This document shows positions 21,359 to 29,398 of a DNA stretch of 40,929 nucleotides, piece by piece. The DNA lies in assembly GCA_002347285.1 (NCBI GenBank), contig DDXW01000001.1:1-40929 (forward strand). Direction: 5' to 3'. The DNA comes from Rhodocyclaceae bacterium UBA2250 (GTDB lineage Bacteria > Pseudomonadota > Gammaproteobacteria > Burkholderiales > Rhodocyclaceae). Each line of letters begins with the position of its first letter. The first letter of the stretch is position 1. The translations under genes were made by a program, and so were the position numbers. Under the pieces are notes generated by a model. It saw only the letters and a list, made by a program, of their open reading frames with translations, did not search any database and had not been told where the DNA came from.

Positions 21359-22920
21359 CAGTGCGAAGTTCCCTCGGACTTGGTGATCTTGTTGTGCAGG
21401 TTGTACTTGCCGACCGGTTTGTCCATCGGAATGCGTTTGAGTTCCTTGAACGTCGCCGCGTCGAAGACGATCAGCGCGCCGCCGTCGGCCTTGCGTTCCC
21501 AGAGGCTGGCCAGGGCGACCTTGCCGTGGCGATCGAACTCGATGTGCGCGAGCGTCTTGCCCGGGTCGGTCCTGATCTCGGCGACCTTCTCGAGGGAGCG
21601 CTTGTCGATGATCTGCAGCGTGTCCTTGCCCTTGCGATCCATCATCGAGTCGGTCCAGGCGTAGGGCGTGTTCTCGTGGCTCCTCATGAAGAAGCCGGGC
21701 CCGCGCGTCTCGATGGTCTTGATCGTCTGCCAGTCCTTCATGTCGATCACCGACACCAGCCCGGCCTTGAGGTTGGGCGAGACCATCACGCGCCGGCCGT
21801 TCCAGTCCCAGGTGATGCCGGAGCCGAGGTGCGGCATGCCGGGCATCTGCAGGTCCGCCACCTTCTTCCGCACGTCGAGATTGACGACTTGCCCCTTGCC
21901 GGCCTCGCGGCTGGCGCCCATCAGCTCGCTGTAGTCCTGGGTGAAGAAGAAGTCGTCGAGCGGCTCGGCGAGGAAGGTGCGGCGCGGGTTGAGGAAGCCG
22001 GGAACGAAGGCGCCTTCCTTGTACTGGAAGTCGTGGATCTTGCCAACCGGGATGTCTTCGGCCTTGGTGTCGTAGCTGATCTCCCAGACCTCCGGAACGT
22101 CCTTCAGGGCCGCGACGAAGCTCTTGCGCGGCGAGGCGTCGTAGACCGCCGAGACGCGCGAACTCTCCTTGCCGTCCTGGCCGACCACCGGATGCGTCTT
22201 CAGCGGATTCAGGTCGGCGTCGAGCAGCACCAGCGTGTGCGGCAGGTAGTTGGCGACGGCGATGAACTTGCCGTCGCCGGAGACCGCGACGTTGCGCGTG
22301 TTGAGGCCGGCGCGGATCTCGGCGACGATCTTGAGATTCCACAGGTCGAACTTGCTGACCCAGCCGTCGCGCGAGGCGAGATAGACGAAGCGGCCGTCAG
22401 GCGTGAACTTCGGCCCGCCGTGCAGCGCGTAGCGCGTCGGGATGCGCGCGATCGGCTCCAGCTTGTCGCCGTCGAGCACGCTGATGTGGTGGTCGCCGGT
22501 CTCGACGACGAGGAACAGGTTCATCATGTCCGCGCCCTGGAACTCGGCGGCGGGGCGGTCCGGCAGGCCGGCGAAATGGACGATGCGCGAATCGCGCATC
22601 TGCTGCTCGCTCCAGGTCGGCGCCGGCACGACCGGCGTGTAGAACCAGTCGACCAGCGCGGCGATCTCCTCCTTCGACAGCTTGTCGGCGAAGCCGAGCA
22701 TCTGGGTGGCCGCGCGGCCTTCGGTGACGGTCCTGACCGCCTCGGGCTTCCTCAGCCGCGCCAGGCTCTCGGGCAGCAGGGCCGGGCCCGAGATGCCGAG
22801 CCGGTCCGGGCCGTGGCAGGCGGCGCAGTGTTCCATGAAGAGCTTCTGCGGCTCGACCGCCTGAACGTTGAAACTCGGCGCTGACAGGGCGGCGAACAGG
22901 ATGACGAACAGCTTCTTCAT
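21358..22920 (-). CDS. nirN: NirN-like c-type cytochrome with d1-type propeller
   Basis: NirN is a periplasmic dihydro-heme d1 dehydrogenase that completes heme d1 and hands it to nitrite reductase NirS. The 520-residue protein has a signal peptide of about 21 residues. A cytochrome c domain carries CAACH at 32-36 with a downstream Met ligand region. An eight-bladed d1-type propeller follows from about residue 115 (FLVVETGDHHISVLDGD, PTRYALHGGPKFTPDGRFVYLASRDGW, TPYAWTDSMM). NirS shares the fold, but the short N-terminal domain and coupling to nirJ fit NirN; NirS is the alternative. Signal-peptide residues about 10-17 are encoded by a dispersed-repeat copy. Confidence 0.85.
   Translation of the reverse strand: MKKLFVILFAALSAPSFNVQAVEPQKLFMEHCAACHGPDRLGISGPALLPESLARLRKPEAVRTVTEGRAATQMLGFADKLSKEEIAALVDWFYTPVVPAPTWSEQQMRDSRIVHFAGLPDRPAAEFQGADMMNLFLVVETGDHHISVLDGDKLEPIARIPTRYALHGGPKFTPDGRFVYLASRDGWVSKFDLWNLKIVAEIRAGLNTRNVAVSGDGKFIAVANYLPHTLVLLDADLNPLKTHPVVGQDGKESSRVSAVYDASPRKSFVAALKDVPEVWEISYDTKAEDIPVGKIHDFQYKEGAFVPGFLNPRRTFLAEPLDDFFFTQDYSELMGASREAGKGQVVNLDVRKKVADLQMPGMPHLGSGITWDWNGRRVMVSPNLKAGLVSVIDMKDWQTIKTIETRGPGFFMRSHENTPYAWTDSMMDRKGKDTLQIIDKRSLEKVAEIRTDPGKTLAHIEFDRHGKVALASLWERKADGGALIVFDAATFKELKRIPMDKPVGKYNLHNKITKSEGTSH
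22871..22893 (+). repeat. Dispersed repeat, copy 3 (in nirN signal peptide)
   Basis: Two mismatches from the reference unit, both in the centre. Antisense to nirN, it encodes AALSAPSF in the hydrophobic/cleavage part of the signal peptide. Confidence 0.85.
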
Positions 22921-24062
22921 GCGATTTCCCCGTCGGTGAGATAGCAGCCCGGATCTTCGGCCCAAGGATTGCCGGTGACTTGTTCCGCGCGTACGCGCGT
23001 ATTCCCGTTGCAGATCGCCAGATACGCGCAGCTCGCGCAGCGTCCCTCGACCGGGCGCGGGCTGTGCTTGAGGCCGGCCATCAGCGGGTCGGAAGTGTCC
23101 GGCCAGATTTCGCTGAACCGCCGCTCGCGCACGTTGCCGAGCGTGTGGTGCCACCACATCGTGTCCGGATGGACGTTGCCGAGGTTGTCGATGTTGGCGA
23201 CGTTCACCCCCGAGGCGTTGCCGCCCCACTGCTTCAGCTTCGCCTCGACGTGCGCCGCCAATTCAGGAGATTGCGGAAACTTCCTCCGCACCCAGTGCAA
23301 CAGATAGACGCCGTCGGCATCGTTGTTGCCGGTGGTGAACTCCTTCTTCAGACCCTTCTGCTGGTAGCGCCAGCAGGTCTCGAACAGCAGGTCCATCGCC
23401 TGGCGCGTCATGCGGTGGTGGGCATCGTCCTTGCGGTTCTTGTTGCCGCGCCCGGCGTAGTTGAGGTGCGAGAAGTAGAAGCGGTCGATCTCCTCGTCCT
23501 CGACCAGCTGCAGCAGGCCGGGCAGGTCGGCGAAGTTGTCCTGCGTCAGCGTGAACCGCACGCCGACCTTGAGCCCGGCGGCGCGGCACAGGCGCAGCGC
23601 GGCGAGCGACTTCGCGAAGGCGCCCTCCATGCGGCGGAATTTGTCGTGCGTCGCGCCGAGGCCGTCGAGGCTGATGCCGACGTAGTCGAAGTCGATCGGC
23701 GCGATCTGCTTCATCATCGCCGCGTCGATCAGCGTGCCGTTCGACGACAGCGCCGTGTAGAAGCCCAGCTCCTTGCTGCGCTTGGCGATCTCGAAGAAAT
23801 CGGGCCGCAGCAGCGGCTCGCCGCCCGAGAGGATCAGGCAGGGCACCTTGAAGGCCTTGAGGTCGTCCATGACGCGGAAGACTTCCGCGGTCGACAGCTC
23901 GCCGGCGAAGTCCTTGTCGGCGGAGATCGAGTAGCAGTGCTTGCAGGTCAGGTTGCAGCGCCGGATCAGGTTCCAGATGACCACCGGGCCGGGCGGCTTG
24001 CGCGTTGGGCCAATGGGCGTGGGCGCGGCGATTTCCTGCATGTATTGGGAGATGCGGAACAT
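22917..24062 (-). CDS. nirJ: NirJ, heme d1 biosynthesis radical SAM protein
   Basis: NirJ removes the propionate side chains of a didecarboxysiroheme intermediate to form the keto groups of heme d1. The 381-residue protein starts MFRISQYMQEI, the usual NirJ N-terminus. It carries CNLTCKHC (Cys36, Cys40, Cys43), the GGEPLL motif, SSNGTL and ISLDG. The SPASM-like C-terminus has CASCAYLAICNGNTRVRAEQVTGNPWAEDPGC, split over two cluster-binding segments. A TTG at 24080 would add six residues behind an AGGAG site; the ATG at 24062 matches the family but may be leaderless. Its stop overlaps the nirN start. Confidence 0.92.
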   Translation of the reverse strand: MFRISQYMQEIAAPTPIGPTRKPPGPVVIWNLIRRCNLTCKHCYSISADKDFAGELSTAEVFRVMDDLKAFKVPCLILSGGEPLLRPDFFEIAKRSKELGFYTALSSNGTLIDAAMMKQIAPIDFDYVGISLDGLGATHDKFRRMEGAFAKSLAALRLCRAAGLKVGVRFTLTQDNFADLPGLLQLVEDEEIDRFYFSHLNYAGRGNKNRKDDAHHRMTRQAMDLLFETCWRYQQKGLKKEFTTGNNDADGVYLLHWVRRKFPQSPELAAHVEAKLKQWGGNASGVNVANIDNLGNVHPDTMWWHHTLGNVRERRFSEIWPDTSDPLMAGLKHSPRPVEGRCASCAYLAICNGNTRVRAEQVTGNPWAEDPGCYLTDGEIA

Positions 24063-24068
24063 GGGCTT

Positions 24069-24111
24069 ATTGGAGCGCAAAGGGCTCCTATTATGCGTTG
24101 ACAGCGGTCAA
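24069..24111 (-). promoter_or_regulatory. FNR/Dnr-type box upstream of nirJ
   Basis: Read on the minus strand, TTGACCGCTGTCAA (24111-24098) is a perfect TTGAC/GTCAA dyad in the 56-bp menD-nirJ gap. A weak TCCAAT hexamer (24074-24069) is centred 33 bp away and predicts a start at the nirJ ATG. A better -10-like CATAAT (24095-24090) lies too close to the box for class II activation, so the exact start is uncertain. Confidence 0.6.
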
Positions 24112-24118
24112 GTCGGGA

Positions 24119-25786
24119 TCAGGCAAACTGCGCAGCGCTCGCCGCACGGTCGATGACGGCGCGGACCAGCGTGGCCTCGCCGGCCGCGCAGGCCGCGGCG
24201 AACGCAGCGCGCAACCCGTCCGTGTCGTGCGCCTGCGCATACCGCAGGCCGAAGGCGGCGGCCAGCGCCGCGAAGTCGGCTTGCGGCGGCGCCGTCCAGC
24301 CGCGCGCCAGCAGTTCCGGCGGCAGGACGGCGGCGAAGGGCAGGTGGTCGAAGATGCGGCCGCCGCCGTTGTCCATCACGACGATGACGGCGTTCTTCCC
24401 GCGCAGCAGCGCGAGGCTGCCGCAGTCGTGCAGCAGCGTCTGGTCGCCGAGCAGGGCGGCGACCGGCCGGTCGGTCGCCGCAGCGATGCCGGCGCAGGTG
24501 GCGAGATTGCCGTCGATGCCCGAGGCGCCGCGGTTGCCGTGAAGAGTCAGCGGCTGGTCGCCCGTGCCACCGAAAACATCGACCGCGCGGATCGCCAGCG
24601 AATTGCCGACGAAAACATGCGATTCCGTGGGCAGCGCGTCGAGCAGCAGGCGCGCGACGCTGCCCTCGAACAGCGCGGTCCGTTCGCACTGCGCCGCGAC
24701 CGCTTGCGCAGCCGTCCGCTCGGCCTGTCGCCAGGCCGCGCAAAACTCGGCGCCGGCGGGGCGGCAGTGCGGCAGCAGCGCTTCGGCCACGGCGAGCGGA
24801 TCGCCGCGCAGCAGCGTGCCGGAAAGCCTGAGCGGGTCCGGCCAGCGGCCCGGCGGCGCGACGAGCAGGTGTTCCGCGCCAGCGAGGCCGGCGAGCCAGC
24901 GTTCCAGCACGCGCGAGACCGGAAAGGCGCCGAAGCGCAGCACCCAGGCCGGCGCGGGCAGATCGGCCTGCTTCAGGAAGCGCGCCTGATGAGCGTGGAT
25001 GCGCGAGAGGTCGTGCGGCCCGTGGCGCAGGTTCGCCAGCGGCTCGGCGAGGATCGGCGCCTCCAGCGCGGCGGCCAGCCGCGTCACGGCGGCCGGGAAG
25101 CCCGGCGGATAGGGTGCCTCGCCGCAGACGATCGCGCCGGGCCGGCCGGCCAGCCGCGCCGCGACGTCGCCGGGATTCTCCGGCACCGCCGGCGCGGGCG
25201 AATGGAGGTGAATCGGCGCGGGCAGCGGCGGCGGCGCGGAAATCGCCTCCGGCAGCAGCGGCTCGCGGAGCGGCAGGTTCGCATGCACCGGGCCGGGCAG
25301 CGGCGCGCGGCATTCCTCGAGCAGCCGCGCCGCCAGCGCGGCGAGGAAGCGCGCGCCCACGTCGGCGGCGGGCGGCGGCACGGCATGGAAGGCGCGTACC
25401 TGCCCGCCGTAGAGCCGCGTCTGGTCGACGGTCTGGTTCGCGCCCCAGCCGACCGCCTCGGCGGGCCGGTCGGCGGTCAAGACCAGCAGCGGCACGGCGG
25501 CGAGGTTCGCCTCCATGACGGCCGGCAGCAGGTTGGCGGCGGCCGTGCCCGAGGTGGTGAGCACGGCGGCGGGGCGGCCGGTGGCCTTGCCGATGCCCAG
25601 CGCGAAGAAGCCGGCGGCGCGCTCGTCGTTGATGACATGGCAGGCAAGTTCGGGGCGGCGCAGGCAGGCGAGCGCCAGTGGCGCCGAGCGCGCGCCGGGT
25701 CCGAAGGCGACGTGCCGCAGCCCGACGGCGGCGAGCGCCGCGACGAAGGCGTCGGCCCAGGCGAGGTTGAGTGTTCCCGTGTTCAT
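24119..25786 (-). CDS. menD: MenD, SEPHCHC synthase of menaquinone biosynthesis
   Basis: MenD is the thiamine-diphosphate enzyme joining 2-oxoglutarate and isochorismate. The 555-residue protein has the N-terminal block HVAFGPGARSAPLALA and INDERAAGFFALGIGKATGRPAAVLTTSGTAAANLLPAVMEA, with the catalytic-type Glu in DERAA. TADRPAEAVGWGANQTVDQ is the MenD signature. A C-terminal ThDP-binding half has NRGASGIDGNLATCAGIA, LLGDQTLLHD and VVMDNGGGRIFDHLP. The family's usual SR is AR after GPG. A dispersed-repeat copy encodes RPAGAEF within the protein. The start overlaps the menF stop by ATGA. Confidence 0.93.
   Translation of the reverse strand: MNTGTLNLAWADAFVAALAAVGLRHVAFGPGARSAPLALACLRRPELACHVINDERAAGFFALGIGKATGRPAAVLTTSGTAAANLLPAVMEANLAAVPLLVLTADRPAEAVGWGANQTVDQTRLYGGQVRAFHAVPPPAADVGARFLAALAARLLEECRAPLPGPVHANLPLREPLLPEAISAPPPLPAPIHLHSPAPAVPENPGDVAARLAGRPGAIVCGEAPYPPGFPAAVTRLAAALEAPILAEPLANLRHGPHDLSRIHAHQARFLKQADLPAPAWVLRFGAFPVSRVLERWLAGLAGAEHLLVAPPGRWPDPLRLSGTLLRGDPLAVAEALLPHCRPAGAEFCAAWRQAERTAAQAVAAQCERTALFEGSVARLLLDALPTESHVFVGNSLAIRAVDVFGGTGDQPLTLHGNRGASGIDGNLATCAGIAAATDRPVAALLGDQTLLHDCGSLALLRGKNAVIVVMDNGGGRIFDHLPFAAVLPPELLARGWTAPPQADFAALAAAFGLRYAQAHDTDGLRAAFAAACAAGEATLVRAVIDRAASAAQFA
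24743..24765 (+). repeat. Dispersed repeat, copy 4 (in menD)
   Basis: One mismatch from the reference unit (CTGG to CCGG). Antisense to menD, it is read in a different frame from the menE and menF copies and encodes RPAGAEF. Confidence 0.85.
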
Positions 25787-27108
25787 GCGGCTTCTTCCCG
25801 CGCGGTTGCCGCGGCGGCCGATGAAGCAACGATGGCAGCACGTATCGCCGCGAACTTCGCCTCGGTCTCGGCGAGCTCCTGTTCGGGATCGGAACCGGCG
25901 ACGAAGCCGGCGCCGGCGTAGAGCGTCGCCGTGTGGCCCTGGAACAGGCCGCAGCGCAGCGCGACGGCGATGTCGCAGTCGCCCGCCGCGTCGATCCAGC
26001 CGATGCCGCCGGTGTACCAGGCGCCGCGCAGATCGTTGTGGCGGGCCAGCCAGTCGAGCGCGGCCGGCGTCGGCGCACCGCCGACGGCGGGGGTCGGATG
26101 CAGCCGCGCGACCAGGTCGAAGACGCCGACGTCGGCGGGCCGGCGCGCGGTGACGCGGCGGCGCAGGTGGGTCAGCGCTTCGAGTTGCATCACCTCGGGC
26201 GCGTCCGGCACCGTCACGTCGGCGCACAGCTCGGCCAGCGCGGCGACCACCGCCCGCGCGACGAAGTCGTGCTCGCGGCGGTTCTTGTCGTCGCCGAGCG
26301 CGCGCGCCGCGTCCTGCCAGGCGGTGCCGGCCAGCGCATCCACCTCGACGCGATCTCCGCGCAATGCGAGCAGGGTTTCCGGCGAGGCGCCGGCGAAGAA
26401 CGCGCCGGCGTGGCCGACGCCGAAGATCGCGCAGGCCGGATGGTGCGCGGCCAGTTCGGCCAGCACGGCGGCGGGATCGATGCGGCCGGCGGCTTCGAGA
26501 GACTGCGTGCGCGTCAGCACCAGCTTGTCGACGCGGCCGGCATCGATGGCGGCGAGCGCGGCGCGCCCGCGCGCGAGGAAGGCTGCGTCGGCCAGCGGAT
26601 TCGACCGCAACGAAAAACTCGGCGCTGGCGAGGCGGCGGGATTCTTCGCTGCCATGTGCCAGAGCGCTTGCCAGCGCGGCAGGGCGGCCTCGGCCTGATC
26701 GGCCGCGCAGGAGAAAGTGAGGGTGACGGCATCGGTGCGTTCGCGCAGCAGCAGCTCGGGCACCCACAGGCTGGCGTTCGGCAGCGGCGCGCCGCCTTCC
26801 GATGCGAAGGCGAAGCCGGTGAAGGCGATGGGCGCCAGGCCGTTGGCATGGCGCCAGCCCTCCATCAGGCCGCGCTGCGCCGCATGCAGCGCGGCAAAGC
26901 GGCCGGCGCCGGCGCTCGTCGCGGCGAAGGCGCGGCCGATGCCGAGCAGCCGCACATTCCGGTCCGGCCGCTGCCAGCAGACCCAGTCGTCGCCGAGCGC
27001 GATGGCGGGAATACGCGGCAGCGGCACGGTGACGCTCAAGAGGCGCGCGGGCTGGGCAGTGGCTGCCAATTGCGCGAGCCGCGCCGCGATGTCCTGCCAG
27101 TCGATCAT
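25783..27108 (-). CDS. menF: MenF, menaquinone-specific isochorismate synthase
   Basis: MenF converts chorismate to isochorismate, the committed step to menaquinone. The 441-residue protein belongs to the anthranilate/isochorismate synthase fold. It has a variable N-terminal half and a conserved chorismate-binding C-terminal half: KLVLTRTQSLEA, FAGASPETLLALRGDRVEVDALAGTA, LGDDKNRREHDFV, LHPTPAVGGAPTPAALDWL, GAWYTGGIGWID and FVAGSDPEQELAETEAKFAAI. The PAVGG and GSDPxxELxET blocks fit isochorismate synthases. The start overlaps the menE stop. A repeat copy encodes AASPAPSF between the two halves, just where sequence is least constrained. Confidence 0.93.
   Translation of the reverse strand: MIDWQDIAARLAQLAATAQPARLLSVTVPLPRIPAIALGDDWVCWQRPDRNVRLLGIGRAFAATSAGAGRFAALHAAQRGLMEGWRHANGLAPIAFTGFAFASEGGAPLPNASLWVPELLLRERTDAVTLTFSCAADQAEAALPRWQALWHMAAKNPAASPAPSFSLRSNPLADAAFLARGRAALAAIDAGRVDKLVLTRTQSLEAAGRIDPAAVLAELAAHHPACAIFGVGHAGAFFAGASPETLLALRGDRVEVDALAGTAWQDAARALGDDKNRREHDFVARAVVAALAELCADVTVPDAPEVMQLEALTHLRRRVTARRPADVGVFDLVARLHPTPAVGGAPTPAALDWLARHNDLRGAWYTGGIGWIDAAGDCDIAVALRCGLFQGHTATLYAGAGFVAGSDPEQELAETEAKFAAIRAAIVASSAAAATAREEAA
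26615..26637 (+). repeat. Dispersed repeat, copy 5 (in menF)
   Basis: One mismatch from the reference unit. Antisense to menF, encoding AASPAPSF in the linker between the variable and catalytic halves. Confidence 0.85.
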
Positions 27109-28349
27109 GCGGCCGTACTCCACAGCGCCGGCAGCGCGCGGCGGTCGAGCTTGCCGCTCGCCGTGCGCGGCAGGCTGGCCACGCGCAGGAAGCGGCGCGG
27201 CCGGCGCGCGCCGGGCACGTGTGCGCGGCACCAGGCGTCGAGCGCCGCCTCGTCCGGCTCGCCCTCGTAGGCGCAGGCGATCACGTCGCCCCACACCGGA
27301 TCGGCGAGCCCCGTCACGCCGGCCTCGCGCACGCCGGGGCAGGCGGCGAGCCGCGATTCGACTTCGAGCGGATGCACGTTCACGCCGGCCGACACCAGCA
27401 TGTCGTCGGCGCGTCCGCCGACCTGCACCTGCCCGGCCGCATCGACGTGGCCGAGGTCGCTGGTCGCGATCCATTCCGGCGCATTTTCATTCGTGCCGAG
27501 ATAGCCCGCCATGCGCGCCGGCGTGGCGATGCGCAGGCGGCCGTCGGCATCGCACGCGATGCGCACGCCGGGCAGCGGCCGGCCGACGTCGCCTGCGCGC
27601 CAGCCCGCGCCCGGGCGCAGGTTGACGGTGGCCTGCGCGCAGGTCTCCGTCATGCCGTAGGTCGGGCAGACCGGCCAGCCGGCCGCGACGGCGCGGTCGT
27701 ACAGCGCCTGCGTCAATGCCGCGCCGCCGACCAGCACGCAACGCAAACTCGGCGCTGGCGAAGCGGCGGTGTCGAGCAGTTGCGCGAGCATCGGCGGCAC
27801 CAGCGAAAGATGGGTGATGCGCCGGGCTTCAATATCGCGCATCACCGCGGCGGCATCGAAGCCGTCATGCACGACGGCCGTGGCGCCGGCGCGCAGGCAG
27901 CGGTAGAGGATCATCGCGCCGCCGACGTGATGGAGCGGCAGGCAGGCGAGCCAGGCGTCGCCCGCGCGCAGGTCGAGCGCCTTGGCGCTCATGCGGCTCG
28001 CCGCCGCCACCGCGCGCCAAGGCAGGCGCACGCCCTTGGGCTCGCCCGTCGAGCCGCTCGTCGCGATGATCAACGCCAGGGCTGGCGACGCGGCCTGCGC
28101 CGCGAGATCGACGAGCCGCGCACGCTGCGCGGGGGCGAGCCCAGGCGGCAGCGGAAAGGCCGTGCCGCCGCCGAGCGCGGTTTCGATCAGCCCGCGCGCC
28201 AAGGTCGCCGCACCGCCCTCGAGCACCTGCAGCCCGCATCGTCCGGCCATGCCCGCGATGGCGCCGAACGACAACACCGCCCCGTCGGGCAGGACGAGAG
28301 CAGGGGCATCGGGACGGGAACGACTCAGCCAGGCGCGGATCGGCAGCAT
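27105..28349 (-). CDS. menE: MenE, o-succinylbenzoate-CoA ligase
   Basis: MenE adenylates o-succinylbenzoate and forms its CoA thioester. The 414-residue protein is short for the family but has all core motifs: P-loop IIATSGSTGEPKGV, PLHHVGGAMI, PTYGMTETCAQ, TSDLGHVDAAGQVQVGGRADDMLVSAGVNVHPLEVE, and PRTASGKLDRRAL with the catalytic lysine. The N-terminal domain is reduced (about 95 residues before the P-loop). A repeat copy encodes AASPAPSL before CVLVGGAAL. It has its own FNR-type promoter within the menC stop region, predicting a leaderless transcript. Confidence 0.92.
   Translation of the reverse strand: MLPIRAWLSRSRPDAPALVLPDGAVLSFGAIAGMAGRCGLQVLEGGAATLARGLIETALGGGTAFPLPPGLAPAQRARLVDLAAQAASPALALIIATSGSTGEPKGVRLPWRAVAAASRMSAKALDLRAGDAWLACLPLHHVGGAMILYRCLRAGATAVVHDGFDAAAVMRDIEARRITHLSLVPPMLAQLLDTAASPAPSLRCVLVGGAALTQALYDRAVAAGWPVCPTYGMTETCAQATVNLRPGAGWRAGDVGRPLPGVRIACDADGRLRIATPARMAGYLGTNENAPEWIATSDLGHVDAAGQVQVGGRADDMLVSAGVNVHPLEVESRLAACPGVREAGVTGLADPVWGDVIACAYEGEPDEAALDAWCRAHVPGARRPRRFLRVASLPRTASGKLDRRALPALWSTAA
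27745..27767 (+). repeat. Dispersed repeat, copy 6 (in menE)
   Basis: Two mismatches from the reference unit. Antisense to menE, it encodes AASPAPSL ahead of the LVGGAAL segment, in the same frame as the menF copy. Confidence 0.85.
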
Positions 28350-28355
28350 GCGCCG

Positions 28356-28397
28356 ATTTTACGTGGGCTCGCCCGGGCGGCGCATGAGACAGATCAA
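28356..28397 (-). promoter_or_regulatory. FNR/Dnr-type box and -10 upstream of menE
   Basis: Read on the minus strand, TTGATCTGTCTCAT (28397-28384) has 8 of 10 consensus positions and overlaps the menC stop codon. A TAAAAT -10 (28361-28356) is centred exactly 32 bp downstream. The predicted start coincides with the menE ATG at 28349. The box differs by one base from the norE2/nirV box. Confidence 0.65.
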
Positions 28398-29398
28398 ACC
28401 AGTCGAAGGCCGAGGCCGGGCGCATCCGGCAGTTGCATCCTTCCTGCGATGATTGGCAGCGGCGCGGCGACATCGGCGGCGAGCCAGACGCTGGTGCCGA
28501 GGCCGTGGGCGAGCGTCGGCGAGAGCGCGGCGGCGAGGTGCGCGGCGGCCGCGACGCCGACGGCGGAGTCGACGACCGAGGTGAGCACGACTTCGATGCC
28601 GGCCGCCTGCGCCTTCGTTGCGACGGCCTGCGTGGCGGCGATGCCGCCGAGGCGGGCGGGCTTGAGCACGAAGCGCCGCACGGCGCGGGCTGCGATCAGC
28701 GCGTCGACACCGAAGTTCGGCAGCGATTCGTCGATGGCGATGGCGTAGGGCAGCCCGGCCTGCAATGCCGCGAGCGCGGCGGCGGTCGGCTGCGCGAGCG
28801 GTTCCTCGACGGCGTCGATGGGCAACTCGGCGATGGCCTGGAGGAAGCGCGCCGCGTCGGCGCCGTTCCATGCGCGGTTGGCGTCGAGGCGCAGCCGCAG
28901 TTTCCCCGCGGTGGCGTCGACGAGCGCGTGCAGCCGCGCCAGTTCCGCGTCGACGCCATCGAGGCCGACCTTGATCTTGCCGATCGCATGGCCCTGTGCC
29001 AGTGCGGCGGTCGCGCGCGCGGCGCAGTCGTCGTCGAGCGGCCCGAGTGCGGCATTGACCATGACCTGCCCCGAGGCGCCGCCGAGATGCCGCCACAGCG
29101 GCAGGCCGGCGCGCTGCGCGGCGAGGTCGGCCTGCGCGGTTTCGATGGCCCAGCGCGCCTCGGGCGGAAGCACATGAAACTCGGCGCTGGCAGGGCGGCG
29201 GCAATAGGCTTCCAGCGCGGCGATCACCGGCTCGACCGGCCCGCCGCTGGGCAGCGGCGCGCAGTCGCCCCAGCCTTCCAGGCCGTCTTCGTCGGTGAGC
29301 CGCAGCAGCGCCCCGCGCCGCTCGGTCAGTGTGGTCGCCGCGGCGACCCAGGGGCGCTTGAGCGGCAGGCGGTAGGGGAAGACGGCGGCGCGGCTCAT
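28394..29398 (-). CDS. menC: MenC, o-succinylbenzoate synthase
   Basis: MenC dehydrates SHCHC to o-succinylbenzoate and belongs to the enolase superfamily. The 334-residue protein has an N-terminal capping domain (RGALLRLTDEDGLEGWGDCAPLP). The barrel carries the catalytic lysine in KIKVG, metal ligands in LRLDANRAW, VEEPL and AIDES, and the second lysine in FVLKPARLGG. A dispersed-repeat copy encodes RRPASAEF near residue 67-74. The start overlaps the truC stop by ATGA. Its substrate normally comes from MenH, which is not seen in the window; spontaneous conversion or a distant menH would be needed. Confidence 0.92.
   Translation of the reverse strand: MSRAAVFPYRLPLKRPWVAAATTLTERRGALLRLTDEDGLEGWGDCAPLPSGGPVEPVIAALEAYCRRPASAEFHVLPPEARWAIETAQADLAAQRAGLPLWRHLGGASGQVMVNAALGPLDDDCAARATAALAQGHAIGKIKVGLDGVDAELARLHALVDATAGKLRLRLDANRAWNGADAARFLQAIAELPIDAVEEPLAQPTAAALAALQAGLPYAIAIDESLPNFGVDALIAARAVRRFVLKPARLGGIAATQAVATKAQAAGIEVVLTSVVDSAVGVAAAAHLAAALSPTLAHGLGTSVWLAADVAAPLPIIAGRMQLPDAPGLGLRLV
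29177..29199 (+). repeat. Dispersed repeat, copy 7 (in menC)
   Basis: One mismatch from the reference unit. Antisense to menC, it encodes RRPASAEF, in the same relative frame as the menD copy. Confidence 0.85.

Noticed and set aside
21358..22920. Assignment as nitrite reductase NirS
   Set aside because: NirS shares the cytochrome c plus d1-propeller fold, but coupling to nirJ and the short N-terminal domain favour NirN; kept as the alternative in the feature.
28072..28094. Possible extra copy of the 23-bp repeat in menE ahead of the P-loop
   Set aside because: About seven of 23 positions differ; it encodes AASPALAL, which resembles the other copies, but could be chance in this composition.
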